Shown here: positions 1 through 7,793 of the stretch, in pieces | Numbering within the stretch: the stretch's first letter is position 1 | Layout of the letters: the number at the start of each line of letters is the position of its first letter | DNA from: Chloroflexota bacterium | GTDB taxonomy: Bacteria; Chloroflexota; Limnocylindria; P2-11E | Assembly (NCBI GenBank): GCA_013695575.1 | Contig: JACDAF010000123.1 | Location: 1-16,985, forward strand | Length of the DNA stretch: 16,985 nt | Direction: 5' to 3' | Program-made: the position numbers and the translations under genes | The notes under the pieces: model-generated | Databases searched by the model: none | What the model was told of the DNA's origin: nothing | The model's input: the letters and a program-made list of their open reading frames with translations, nothing else

Positions 1-1367
1 TTCTCGCGCGGCTCCACAGCGCCGGTCACGAGGCGTTCGTCGTGGGCGGCTGCGTGCGCGACGCCATCCGTGGTGTCGAGCCGGACGACTGGGACGTCGC
101 GACCGACGCGAAGCCCGACCGGATCCAGGAGCTCTTCCGCCGGTCGCTCTACACGAACCGGTTCGGCACGGTCGTGGTGCGCACGCCAGAGCGCGAGATC
201 GAGGTCACCACCTACCGCCTGGAGGCGGGGTACGGCGACGCGCGCAGGCCGGACAGCGTGGAGTTCACGGATTCGCTGCTGGCCGACCTCTCGCGCCGCG
301 ACTTCACGATGAACGCGATGGCCTGGGCGCCCCTCCGGGGCGCAGCTGCAGCCGGTGCCGGCGGCGAGCTGCGCCGCGGTGAGCTGGTGGACCCTCACGG
401 GGGCACGGCCGACCTGGACGCTCGCGTCATCCGAGCCGTCGGCGACCCCGACGAGCGCTTCCGCGAGGACGCGCTCCGGATGCTGCGTGCGGTCCGGTTC
501 GCCGCGGTGCTCGGGATGCTGATCGAGCCGGCGACGGCTGCGGCGATCTCGCGCAACGCCGGCCTCGCCACACACCTCTCCGGCGAGCGCATCAACCAGG
601 AGCTCACGAAGATGCTCCTCGCCCAGCGCCCCTCGGCCGGGTTCCGCCTTCAGAGCGAGCTCGGGCTGCTGGCCGTCATCTGCCCCGAGCTCGAGCTCTG
701 CCGGCGTATCCCGCAGGACAAGGCTGTCGCCCAGGACGTCTTCGAGCACTCGCTGCTCGCGCTCGACGCGATCGAGCGGCCCGACCTGGTGCTGCGGCTC
801 GCCGCGCTGCTGCACGACGTGGGCAAGGCCGAGACGATGGCCGACGGCCACTTCCACCAGCACGAGTTCGTGGGCGAGCACCTCTCGCGGAAGATCCTCC
901 GGCGCTGGAAGTTCCCAAAAGAGACGGTCGGGCAGGTCGCCCACCTCGTCCGCCACCATATGTTCTGGTACCAGGAGGTCTGGACCGGGTCCGCGGTCCG
1001 GCGGTTCATCCGGAACGTCGGCCTGGAGAACATCCTCGCGCTCTTCGAGCTCCGTCGGGCGGACAACATCGGCTCCGGCGCTCGCGCGGGCAAGATGTAT
1101 GCGCTGGAGCAGCTGTACCTCCGCGTTCAGGAGGAGATCCAGCGCGCGAATGCCCTCTCGGCGCGCGATCTCGCGATCGACGGTCACGAGCTGATGGCAG
1201 AGCTGGGTCTCCAGCCGGGACCCGAGGTGGGCCGCATCCTGCGGGAATTGTTCGAGCGGGTGCTCGACGATCCCGACCTCAACACGCGGGACTCGCTCCT
1301 CTCGCTCGCCCGCAAGGTCCACGCCCGCTCTGGCGGCGACCAAGCTGGCGCTGGCGGTCGCGACTAG
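1..1367 (+). CDS. cca: CCA tRNA nucleotidyltransferase / poly(A) polymerase family, 5' truncated
   Basis: This enzyme adds or repairs the 3' CCA end of tRNA in the cytoplasm; some family members are poly(A) polymerases. The reading frame is open from base 3, so the gene begins outside the window; the GTG at 42 is internal, because the residues before it (AGHEAFV) belong to the conserved strand leading into the GG-x-VRD motif. Visible motifs are GGCVRD (nt 45-62), the metal-binding DWD of PDDWDVAT (about nt 87-95), the RRDFTMNAMA block (about nt 294-323), the RFREDALRMLRAVRFAA RNA-binding block (about nt 459-509), and an HD domain with HDVGK at nt 813-827. At more than 450 residues the size fits bacterial class II enzymes that carry an HD domain. 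CCA-adding and poly(A) specificity cannot be told apart here. The fdh operon follows on the same strand after a 215-bp gap containing a hairpin, so it is probably a separate transcription unit. Confidence 0.93.
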   Translation, partial: LARLHSAGHEAFVVGGCVRDAIRGVEPDDWDVATDAKPDRIQELFRRSLYTNRFGTVVVRTPEREIEVTTYRLEAGYGDARRPDSVEFTDSLLADLSRRDFTMNAMAWAPLRGAAAAGAGGELRRGELVDPHGGTADLDARVIRAVGDPDERFREDALRMLRAVRFAAVLGMLIEPATAAAISRNAGLATHLSGERINQELTKMLLAQRPSAGFRLQSELGLLAVICPELELCRRIPQDKAVAQDVFEHSLLALDAIERPDLVLRLAALLHDVGKAETMADGHFHQHEFVGEHLSRKILRRWKFPKETVGQVAHLVRHHMFWYQEVWTGSAVRRFIRNVGLENILALFELRRADNIGSGARAGKMYALEQLYLRVQEEIQRANALSARDLAIDGHELMAELGLQPGPEVGRILRELFERVLDDPDLNTRDSLLSLARKVHARSGGDQAGAGGRD

Positions 1368-1375
1368 AAGACCTC

Positions 1376-1391
1376 CGTCCCGACCGGGACG
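1376..1391 (+). terminator. Possible terminator hairpin after the cca gene
   Basis: CGTCCC (1376-1381), loop GACC, GGGACG (1386-1391) form a perfect 6-bp stem 8 nt after the stop codon. The stem can be extended past one C/A mismatch by CCT/AGG. There is no T tract, so it may act as a weak or Rho-assisted terminator rather than a classical intrinsic one. Confidence 0.4.
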
Positions 1392-1509
1392 AAGGAGTCG
1401 CACAACGCGCTCGTGCGCCTGAGCAAAGGTCGGACGGATCCCGGATTCGCCTCGCCGGAGCCGGAGCGGGTGTTGCTGGCCGACGCCCCCCACTCCGCCC
1501 AGCGGAAAC

Positions 1510-1540
1510 GCGTATCCGCGCGTCGAAAACCAGCGTATCC
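1510..1540 (+). promoter_or_regulatory. Direct repeat GCGTATCC upstream of the fdh operon
   Basis: The 8-mer GCGTATCC occurs at 1510-1517 and again at 1533-1540, 23 bp start to start (about two helical turns), 43 bp before the fdhA start. This is where an fdh promoter or activator site is expected. I cannot identify a convincing -35/-10 pair; TATCCT at 1536-1541 is only a weak -10 candidate. The role is inferred from position and spacing only. Confidence 0.25.
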
Positions 1541-1569
1541 TCTCGCCAACGCGTTCTCGGCTCGCGATC

Positions 1570-1575
1570 GGAGGG
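1570..1575 (+). promoter_or_regulatory. Ribosome binding site for fdhA
   Basis: GGAGGG lies 7 nt before the GTG at 1583. It decides for that GTG over the ATG at 1576, which is in another frame, and it places the Tat motif at residues 7-12. Confidence 0.7.
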
Positions 1576-1582
1576 ATGGGAC

Positions 1583-4500
1583 GTGACCGCTACGAGCACT
1601 CGACGACAGTTCCTGAAGCTCTCGGGTGTCGGAACGGCCGGAGTCGCCGCAGCCGGCCTCGGTGGACTCGGCTTCGATCTCGCGTTCGCGAGTGAGCGTG
1701 TCGCGCGGCGGAAGCTCGAGGGCACGAAGACCACCGCGAGCATCTGCCCGTACTGCGCGGTCGGATGTGGAACGCTGATCCAGGCGAAGCACAGCGAGAG
1801 CAGCGGCCTCACGGAGATCGTGAACATCGAGGGGAACCCCGACAGCCCGATCTCCACCGGCAGCCTCTGCCCGAAGGGCTCGGCCACGTTCCAGCTGGCG
1901 GTGAACCCGCTGCGCATCACGACGGTCAAGCACCGCAAGCCGAACGCGACCGAGTGGGACAAGGACGGCGAGTGGGACCGCGCGAAGGCGATGGACCGCA
2001 TCACCGAGCTGGTCGCGACCACCCGCGACGCCGCCTTCGTCGAGCGCCTGCCCAACGGCAAGCTCATCAACCAGAACACGAACATCGTGGCGCTCGGCGG
2101 CGCCACGAACGACAACGAGGAGAACTACCTCATCTGCAAGGTGATGCGGATGATGGGAGTCGTCAGGATCGAGAACCAGGCACGGATATGACACTCCGCG
2201 ACGGTCCCCGGTCTGGGGGTCTCCTTCGGTCGCGGCGGCAGCACCACCTTCCAGATGGACCTGCAGCACTCCGACGCGGTGGTGTTCATGGGCTCGAACA
2301 TGGCCGAGTGCCACCCGGTCGGCTTCAAGTGGCCGATGAAGGCCAAGGCCCGCGGCGCCACGCTCATCCACGTCGACCCGCGATTCACCCGCACGAGCGC
2401 GATGTGCGACTACTACGTCCCGATGCGCTCCGGCACCGACATCGTGTTCCTCGGCGCGCTGATCAACTACGTCATCACGAACAACAAGTACCTCGAGGAG
2501 TACGTCAAGGAGTTCACGAACGCCGCGACGCTCATCAACGAGGGCTTCAAGGACACTGACGACCCGGGCCAGGACGGGTTCTTCTCCGGGTACAACCCGC
2601 AGACTCGCGCCTACGAGCGCACGACCTGGCAGTACCAGACCGACCAGGCGCCCGTCCGGGTACCCGAAGCGCCACCAGGCCAGACGCCCGAGGTCCGGGA
2701 GGGCCAGGAGCGTCCCCCCTCACCGCTCCCCGGCGTCGGCGCGCGCCCGGGGCAGCTCGGCGCCGGCACGATCGTGGGCGCGAACTTCGCCGAGCTCATC
2801 GCGAACCGGCTCCCGGGCACACCGAAGGTGGACAAGGCGCTGCAGGACAAGAACAGCGTCTTCCAGATCCTGAAGCGGCACTACGCGCGCTATACGCCGG
2901 AAATGGTCGAGAAGATCTGCGGCACGCCGAAGGACCTCTTCCTGAAGGTCGCCGAGACGATCACCGCGAACTCCGGCAAGGACAAGACCACGGCGTTCGT
3001 CTACGCGGTCGGCTGGACACAGCACACGACGGGCGTGCAGCTCATCCGCACCGCGGGCATCCTGCAGGCGCTCCTTGGCAACATCGGCCGGCCAGGCGGC
3101 GGGATCATGGCGCTCCGCGGCCACGCCACGATCCAGGGCTGCACCGACATCGCGACGCTCTACAACATCCACCCCGGATACCTGAACACGCCGAACGCGA
3201 ACGCGAACCATGACACGCTGCGCGACTACATCCTCACCGAGACGCAGCCGACCTCGTTCTGGTCGAACACCCCGGCCTACGTCATCAGCCAGCTCAGGGC
3301 GTGGTTCGGCGACGCCGGCACACCCGAGAACGATTACCTGTACGACACGCTCCCGAAGATCACGGCCGATCACAGCCACCTGCCGATCTTCGTCGAGATG
3401 GCCGAGGGAAAGATCAAGGGGATGATCGTCACGGGCCAGAACCCGGCGACGAGCATCAACTCCTCGTTCCAGCGCAAGGCCATGCGCAACCTCGACTGGA
3501 TGGTCGTGCTGGACTCCTACGAGACGGAGACGGCGGCCTTCTGGCGCGACGTCGTCTACAACGACGTCGACGGCAAGCGCGTCTCCCCGAAGGACATCAA
3601 GACGGAGATCTTCTTCTTGCCCGCGGCGCACATCGCCGAGAAGGACGGGTCGATGACCCAGACGCAGCGGACCGTCCAGTGGCACGACAAGGCCGCCGAC
3701 CCGCCTGGGGACGCCCGCAGCGACCTCTTCTTCTGGTACGACCTCGGCAAGCGGCTGAAGCGCCGCTACGCGAGCTCGACCGCGCCGCGCGACCTCGCGA
3801 TCAGGCACATGACGCTCGACTACGACCCGGCTCCGGCCGACGTCGCCGAGTGGAAGCACAAGGACGAGCCGTCCGCTTTCAAGATCTTCACGGAGATCAA
3901 CGGCTTCGACTGGAAGACGAAGGCGCCGCTCAACTCGTTCGCCAGCCTCACGGCCGACGGGAACACCGCCTGCGGCGCCTGGATCTACACCGGCATGCTG
4001 CAGGTGGTCCAGGGCCAGATGGTGAACCGGGCCCGCATGACACCCGGCAAGAACGACGGCTGGGTGAGCCCGAACTGGGGCTGGGCATGGCCTGGAAACC
4101 GCCACCAGCTGTACAACCGTGCCTCGGCCGACGCTGCGGGAAACCCCTGGTCGCCGCGCAAGAAGTTCACCTACTGGGATGCCGCGGCGAGGACCTGGAA
4201 GAACGACTCCGGCGAGGGCATCGACTTCGTGCTCACGAAGGCTCCGGACGCGGCCGCGAACCCGCGCGGCATCGGGGTCGCGTTCCACTCCGGCGCCGCG
4301 CCGTTCCTCCTGAAGACCGACGGCAAGGCCTGGCTCTTCGCGCCGACGGGCACGTCCGACGGGCCGCTCCCCACGCACTACGAGCCGTGGGAGTCGCCGG
4401 TGAAGAACCTCCTGTACAAGCAGGACCAGAACCCCATCACGAAGATCTGGAACGTGGAGGGGAACAAGTACAACGAGTTCGCGGGCAATGAGTTCCCCAC

Positions 4501-4888
4501 CGTCATCACGACGTACCGCCTCACCGAGCATCACCTCTCCGGCGTGATGAGCCGGTGGCTCCCGTGGCTCGCGGAGCTCATGCCGGAGCTCTTCGTCGAA
4601 ATGTCGCCGGAGTTCGCGGCCGAGAAGGGCATCACGAACGGTGAGTACGTGACGGTGAGCAGCTCGCGCGGCAAGACACACGCCAGGGCGCTCGTCACCA
4701 AGCGGCTGCGCCCGTTCAACCTGGACGGCAAGGTCGTCCACCAGGTCGGCATGCCGTGGCACTGGGGCTACATGGGCATCTCCACGGGCGACATCGCGAA
4801 CAACACGACGGCGCTCGTCGCCGATCCGAACGTCTCGATCCACGAGGGCAAGGCCTTCACCTGCAAGATCGAGAAGGGGAAGGTGTAG
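1583..4888 (+). CDS. fdhA: Formate dehydrogenase catalytic subunit, Tat-exported selenoprotein (Sec203)
   Basis: This is the molybdenum/tungsten-bis-MGD subunit that oxidises formate to CO2, similar to FdnG/FdoG. The frame is interrupted by one TGA at 2189-2191, read here as selenocysteine: it stands in the context ARI-U-HSATVPGLGVSFGRG, matching the Sec-His active site of FDH-N alpha, and homology continues on both sides. Full length is 1101 residues (E. coli FdnG 1015). A Tat signal with RRQFLK at residues 7-12 is followed by a hydrophobic Ala/Gly stretch. The [4Fe-4S] ligands are Cys55, Cys58, Cys62 and Cys96, with the following PKG lysine at 98. The C-terminal molybdopterin dinucleotide-binding domain covers roughly the last 120 residues. 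A Pro-rich/variable insertion lies at about residues 354-422. The GTG start has a GGAGGG ribosome binding site. The gene is 2 nt from fdhB. Reading it as two separate genes or a pseudogene is unlikely. Confidence 0.95.
2189..2235 (+). promoter_or_regulatory. Selenocysteine TGA codon with SECIS hairpin
   Basis: TGA 2189-2191 is followed by a strong stem-loop. The lower stem pairs 2196-2202 (CCGCGAC) with 2229-2235 (GTCGCGG), 7 perfect pairs. The upper stem pairs CCCC 2206-2209 with GGGG 2215-2218 and can be extended by 2203-2205/2219-2221 with wobbles. The apical loop is GGTCT (2210-2214). It begins 18 nt after the TGA. From memory, the E. coli fdhF SECIS has the same GGUCU loop at the same distance, the site SelB recognises. 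T2205 may be the counterpart of the bulged U. The hairpin is in the coding sequence, as is usual for bacteria. Confidence 0.85.
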
Positions 4889-4890
4889 AC

Positions 4891-5796
4891 GTGACCGAGA
4901 ACGCCAGAGGCATGTTCGTCGACACCTCCGTCTGTACGGGCTGCAAGGCCTGCCAGGTCGCGTGCAAGCAGTGGAACGAGATCGAGCCGGGCGCCGGCCC
5001 GATCCCGATGACCGACGAGAAAGCCGTCGTGGAGCACCGCGCCTTCACAGGCGACTCGTACGACAACACCGGACACCTGAACGCGTACGACTGGCGGCAC
5101 GTGAAGTTCATCGAGCAGATCGGCCCTGACAGGAGCACCTCCGACCGCACCGGCGCACGCTGGCTGATGATGAGCGACTCCTGCAAGCACTGTGAGCAGG
5201 CCGGCTGCCTGGAGGTCTGCCCGACCGGCGCGCTCTACCGGACGCAGTTCGGATCGGTGGACATCCATCAGGACGTCTGCATCGGCTGCCGCTACTGCGT
5301 CGGCGCGTGCCCCTTCGGCGTCATCGAGTTCAACAAGAACACCGGGCGCGTCAACAAGTGCATCCTCTGCCAGGACCGGCTGGAACAGGGCATGAGCACG
5401 GCCTGCGCAAAGGCCTGCCCGACCTCGTCACTCACGTACGGCAAGGTGGATGATCTCAAGCGCATGGCGGCGGACCGTGTGCGCGCCCTGCACGCCCGAG
5501 GTCAGACCGACGCGTACATCTACGGCTGGGACCTCGGGAACAGCGGCACCATCACGGCGGGGCCGAACAAGAACGCGGCGGTGAAGGACATGGAGGTCGT
5601 TGGGGGCCTGAACGTCTTCTACCTGCTTATGGACAAGCCCGAGGTCTACAGCCTGCCAAGCGCGCCGAGCCTGCCGCAGCGCAACTTCGCTCCGTCGGCG
5701 GGGGTCTCGCTCATCTCGGCCGCGGTGCTCGGTGTCACGGGGCTCGCCGCCTTCCGGCGCCGCCGGATGACCGACGCCGCCGTGACCGCGGATTAG
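4891..5796 (+). CDS. fdhB: Formate dehydrogenase iron-sulfur subunit (four [4Fe-4S] clusters)
   Basis: This is the electron-transfer subunit that carries electrons from the catalytic subunit to the membrane subunit (FdnH/FdoH type). Sixteen cysteines form four ferredoxin-like sets: Cys15/18/21/25, 98/101/106/110, 130/133/136/140 and 157/160/172/176. A single hydrophobic segment near residues 270-288 followed by RRRR is a C-terminal membrane anchor, as in FDH-N beta. It has no Tat signal of its own, so export would depend on pairing with the Tat-bearing catalytic subunit. The start chosen is GTG 4891, 2 nt after the fdhA stop, with AGGGGAAGG just upstream inside the fdhA end; it gives 301 residues beginning right before the first ferredoxin domain. 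The frame remains open further upstream into fdhA, but that part is shadow. It is followed by the NrfD gene at a 9-nt gap. Confidence 0.94.
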   Translation: MTENARGMFVDTSVCTGCKACQVACKQWNEIEPGAGPIPMTDEKAVVEHRAFTGDSYDNTGHLNAYDWRHVKFIEQIGPDRSTSDRTGARWLMMSDSCKHCEQAGCLEVCPTGALYRTQFGSVDIHQDVCIGCRYCVGACPFGVIEFNKNTGRVNKCILCQDRLEQGMSTACAKACPTSSLTYGKVDDLKRMAADRVRALHARGQTDAYIYGWDLGNSGTITAGPNKNAAVKDMEVVGGLNVFYLLMDKPEVYSLPSAPSLPQRNFAPSAGVSLISAAVLGVTGLAAFRRRRMTDAAVTAD

Positions 5797-5805
5797 GAGG
5801 GCGCG

Positions 5806-6792
5806 GTGCCGAACCCCTACGTCATCGAGCCGCACTGGGCCAACTGGATGCTCGTCCTCGAGATGTTCGTTGCCGGCGTCGCTGCTGGCACCTTCCTCTT
5901 CATCGCGCTCGCGAATCTCGCGACCGACCGGTCCAAGGTCTCGGCGACCGAGGATCAGGACGTCGCGGCGCGGGCAGGCTTCGTGCCCCTTCCGCTCATG
6001 CTCCTCGTCGGGCTGCTCCTGGTCGTCGATCTCGGGCAGCCGCTCCGGTTCCTCAACATCGTCGTGCGGAGCCCCCTGGCGCCCGAGCGCGGACCGCTCC
6101 CGCTCATGTTCAACAGCAACTCGCCGATGAACTGGGGCACCTGGGTGATCATCGTCTTCGGCCTCTTCGCGACTGTCGCGTTCCTCGACGCACTCTGGCA
6201 CCGTCGCGTCTTCCGCGGCGTGTCGCTCGTGGAGGCGCTCTCGCACAACCCGATCTGGCTCGCGGTCGGCGCAATCTTCGCGCTCGCGACCGGCGCGTAC
6301 AGCGGGGTGCTGCTCAACGTCACCAGCCAGAACGTGTGGGGCGACACCTTCCTCATGGGCGGGCTGTACGTCGCGTTCAGCGCGCTCTCCGGGATGGCGG
6401 TCGCCGCGATCGTCGCCGATCGCGCGGGGGCGCGCCGCACCGCCGCGGCGGTGCAGAACGCGCTCTTCTGGTTCGCGGCCGTGGCCGGCGTGCTCCTGCT
6501 CCTCTTCGTCGTGAACCTCGCGGTCGCGGGCCGGGTGACGCCCCTGCTCGCGGATCTCGATCTGCTGGTGGCGCCGGCCTTCTGGATCGGCGTGGTCGGC
6601 CTGGCGATCCTGTACCCGCTGGTGACGTACTGGCGCGGTGGCCCGGTGCGCGTGAAGCGCACCGGGAGCACCACGCTCGCGGTCGCGGGGTACGACCTGG
6701 GGCGGCTCGCGATCGTGGGTGCAGGCGTCCTCCTCGGTGTGCTCGCCTTCCGCTACGTGCTGCTCTTCTCGGCGCTCGCGGCCGTCACCTAG
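5806..6792 (+). CDS. nrfD: NrfD/PsrC-family integral membrane subunit of formate dehydrogenase
   Basis: This 328-residue, very hydrophobic protein has about eight to nine predicted membrane helices. The N-terminal region contains NWMLVLEMFVAGVAAGTFLF and the region near residues 75-85 DLGQPLRFLN, both typical of NrfD/polysulfide reductase membrane subunits. These proteins bind quinone without haem and accept or donate electrons through an adjoining iron-sulfur subunit. Here it takes the place of the cytochrome b556 subunit (FdnI) of the E. coli enzyme, so it should pass formate electrons to membrane quinone. The GTG start has a strong GGAGG at 5796-5800 overlapping the fdhB stop, which indicates translational coupling. 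The stop is TAG at 6790-6792, and the same reading frame continues open into fdhE. Confidence 0.9.
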   Translation: MPNPYVIEPHWANWMLVLEMFVAGVAAGTFLFIALANLATDRSKVSATEDQDVAARAGFVPLPLMLLVGLLLVVDLGQPLRFLNIVVRSPLAPERGPLPLMFNSNSPMNWGTWVIIVFGLFATVAFLDALWHRRVFRGVSLVEALSHNPIWLAVGAIFALATGAYSGVLLNVTSQNVWGDTFLMGGLYVAFSALSGMAVAAIVADRAGARRTAAAVQNALFWFAAVAGVLLLLFVVNLAVAGRVTPLLADLDLLVAPAFWIGVVGLAILYPLVTYWRGGPVRVKRTGSTTLAVAGYDLGRLAIVGAGVLLGVLAFRYVLLFSALAAVT

Positions 6793-7167
6793 CCCGTACC
6801 TACCCCGCTCGAGATCGAAGAGGCCCGGGCCCGCTGGCGAGAGCTCGCCGGCGAAGGCTCGGGCCAGCCTGCTGGTCAGGCTGACCCAGGCTCCGGCCTT
6901 GGGCCGATCGCCGCCTTTCACGACGAGCGCCTCGCGCAGCTCCTCTCCCGTCCCGCTCCCGACGTCAGCCTTGCGCTCACGGCCGCCGAGGCCGAGCGCG
7001 CCGTTGCTGCGGGCGAGCCGCTGCTCACCGCCGGGAGTCTCGCGTTCGACGAAGGCGAGGCCGCTGAGGAGCTTCGGCGTGTCGCGCAGAACCTCTCCGA
7101 GACCGCGGCTGAAGGGACGCCGGCGCAGGCGACGGCCGCGCGACTGGCGGAGACGCCGGTCGATCTC
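6793..7167 (+). other. Likely N-terminal part of fdhE lacking a standard start codon
   Basis: This 375-nt stretch has no annotatable start but stays open in the fdhE frame for all 125 codons after the NrfD stop. It encodes a plausible helical segment, beginning PTPLEIEEARARWRELAG and later GPIAAFHDERLAQLL, that fits the alpha-helical N-terminal half of FdhE. With it FdhE would be about 319 residues, close to E. coli FdhE (309); without it only 195. No ATG, GTG or TTG occurs in frame before 7168. The best-placed candidates are GTA at 6796 (one base from GTG, 3 nt after the NrfD stop) or ATC at 6814; neither has a clear ribosome binding site. Reinitiation at a near-cognate codon, a sequence error, or loss of the start are all possible. 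Confidence 0.6.
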
Positions 7168-7755
7168 GTGAGCCTGGCGCTTCCGGCGCTGCAGAATGAC
7201 GCGCCGTCCATCGAGCGGGCCGCCGCGTCACTGGGCGTGGATGCCACGACGCTCGGTGAGCTCGTCCAGCTCGCGCTGCAGCCCGTCCTGTGGGAAGCAG
7301 CGTCGCAGGCCGCGGCGCTCACGGACATCGACACCTGGGAGCGCGGGTACTGCCTCTGCTGCGGGGCATGGCCGGCGCTCGCGGAGCTCATCGGGACGGA
7401 GCGGCGACGCGTGCTGCGGTGTGTGCGCTGCGGGTCGGGCTGGTCGTGGCTCGTCCTGCTCTGCCCGTACTGCGGCACCGACGATCATCGCGATCTCGGC
7501 AGCCTGGAGCTGGGCGCGGACGGATCGTCCGGTGTCGAGACGCGGGGACACCGGATCGACGTCTGCGAGCGCTGCCACGGCTACGTGAAAGCGGTGCAGA
7601 CCTTCACGTCGAACTCCGCGGTCCGTCTGGTCGCGGAGGACGTGGCGACGCTCTACCTCGACGCCGCTGCTGCACAAGCGGGATACCGGCGGCCGGGCGA
7701 TGCCGATGCCGCGACCGCCGGTATCCCGCGCCTTGCTCGTGAGGGTCGCTCCTGA
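7168..7755 (+). CDS. fdhE: Formate dehydrogenase accessory protein FdhE (coordinates from first canonical start)
   Basis: FdhE is a cytoplasmic maturation factor needed for activity of respiratory formate dehydrogenases; it binds iron through zinc-ribbon-like CxxC pairs and contacts the catalytic subunit. From the GTG at 7168 the pairs are Cys62/Cys65 (GYCLCCGAWP), Cys85/Cys88, Cys99/Cys102 (LLCPYCGTDD) and Cys133/Cys136 (DVCERCHGYVKAV), in the same order as E. coli FdhE. The length from this start, 195 residues, is far below the family norm of about 300, and homology-like sequence continues upstream in frame to 6793, so this start is a lower bound only. It is the last gene of the fdh operon, in the same frame as the NrfD gene. 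The C-terminal tail overlaps a perfect inverted repeat at 7678-7729. Confidence 0.88.
   Translation: MSLALPALQNDAPSIERAAASLGVDATTLGELVQLALQPVLWEAASQAAALTDIDTWERGYCLCCGAWPALAELIGTERRRVLRCVRCGSGWSWLVLLCPYCGTDDHRDLGSLELGADGSSGVETRGHRIDVCERCHGYVKAVQTFTSNSAVRLVAEDVATLYLDAAAAQAGYRRPGDADAATAGIPRLAREGRS
7678..7729 (+). repeat. Perfect 15-bp inverted repeat with 22-nt spacer at the fdhE 3' end
   Basis: GCGGGATACCGGCGG (7678-7692) is exactly complementary to CCGCCGGTATCCCGC (7715-7729). The spacer contains the tandem 6-mer GATGCC twice (7699-7710). The repeat lies in the last codons of fdhE, 26 nt before its stop, in a tail not conserved in the family. It could be the operon terminator or 3' stabiliser, or a REP/MITE-like palindrome inserted into the gene end. 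No T tract follows. Confidence 0.7.
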
Positions 7756-7769
7756 TCGAACCCCGGCCC

Positions 7770-7780
7770 GGGCGAAGCCC
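7770..7780. terminator. Weak bidirectional terminator candidate between convergent fdhE and the YtxH gene
   Basis: GGGC-GAA-GCCC forms a 4-bp stem (TTC loop on the minus strand) in the 38-bp space between the convergent stop codons. On the plus strand it is followed by the pyrimidine-rich TTCCCTTCC. The stem is short, so the evidence is mostly position. Confidence 0.25.
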
Positions 7781-7793
7781 TTCCCTTCCTCGC

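Noticed and set aside
1583..2191. Separate 202-residue truncated molybdopterin oxidoreductase or pseudogene
   Set aside because: The TGA lies at the Sec site, the frame continues past it, and a SECIS hairpin follows.
1364..2371. 335-codon minus-strand frame across the cca-fdhA gap
   Set aside because: Mostly opposite fdhA; no ribosome binding site or family motif.
2720..4843. 707-codon open frame on the minus strand, opposite fdhA
   Set aside because: It is the mirror of a well-supported coding frame in GC-rich DNA; its translation is rich in Arg, Val, Asp and Gly with no recognisable domain.
5428..6921. 497-codon minus-strand frame opposite fdhB and the NrfD gene
   Set aside because: Composed mostly of Arg, Glu, Asp and His with no fold signature, and opposite two clear genes.
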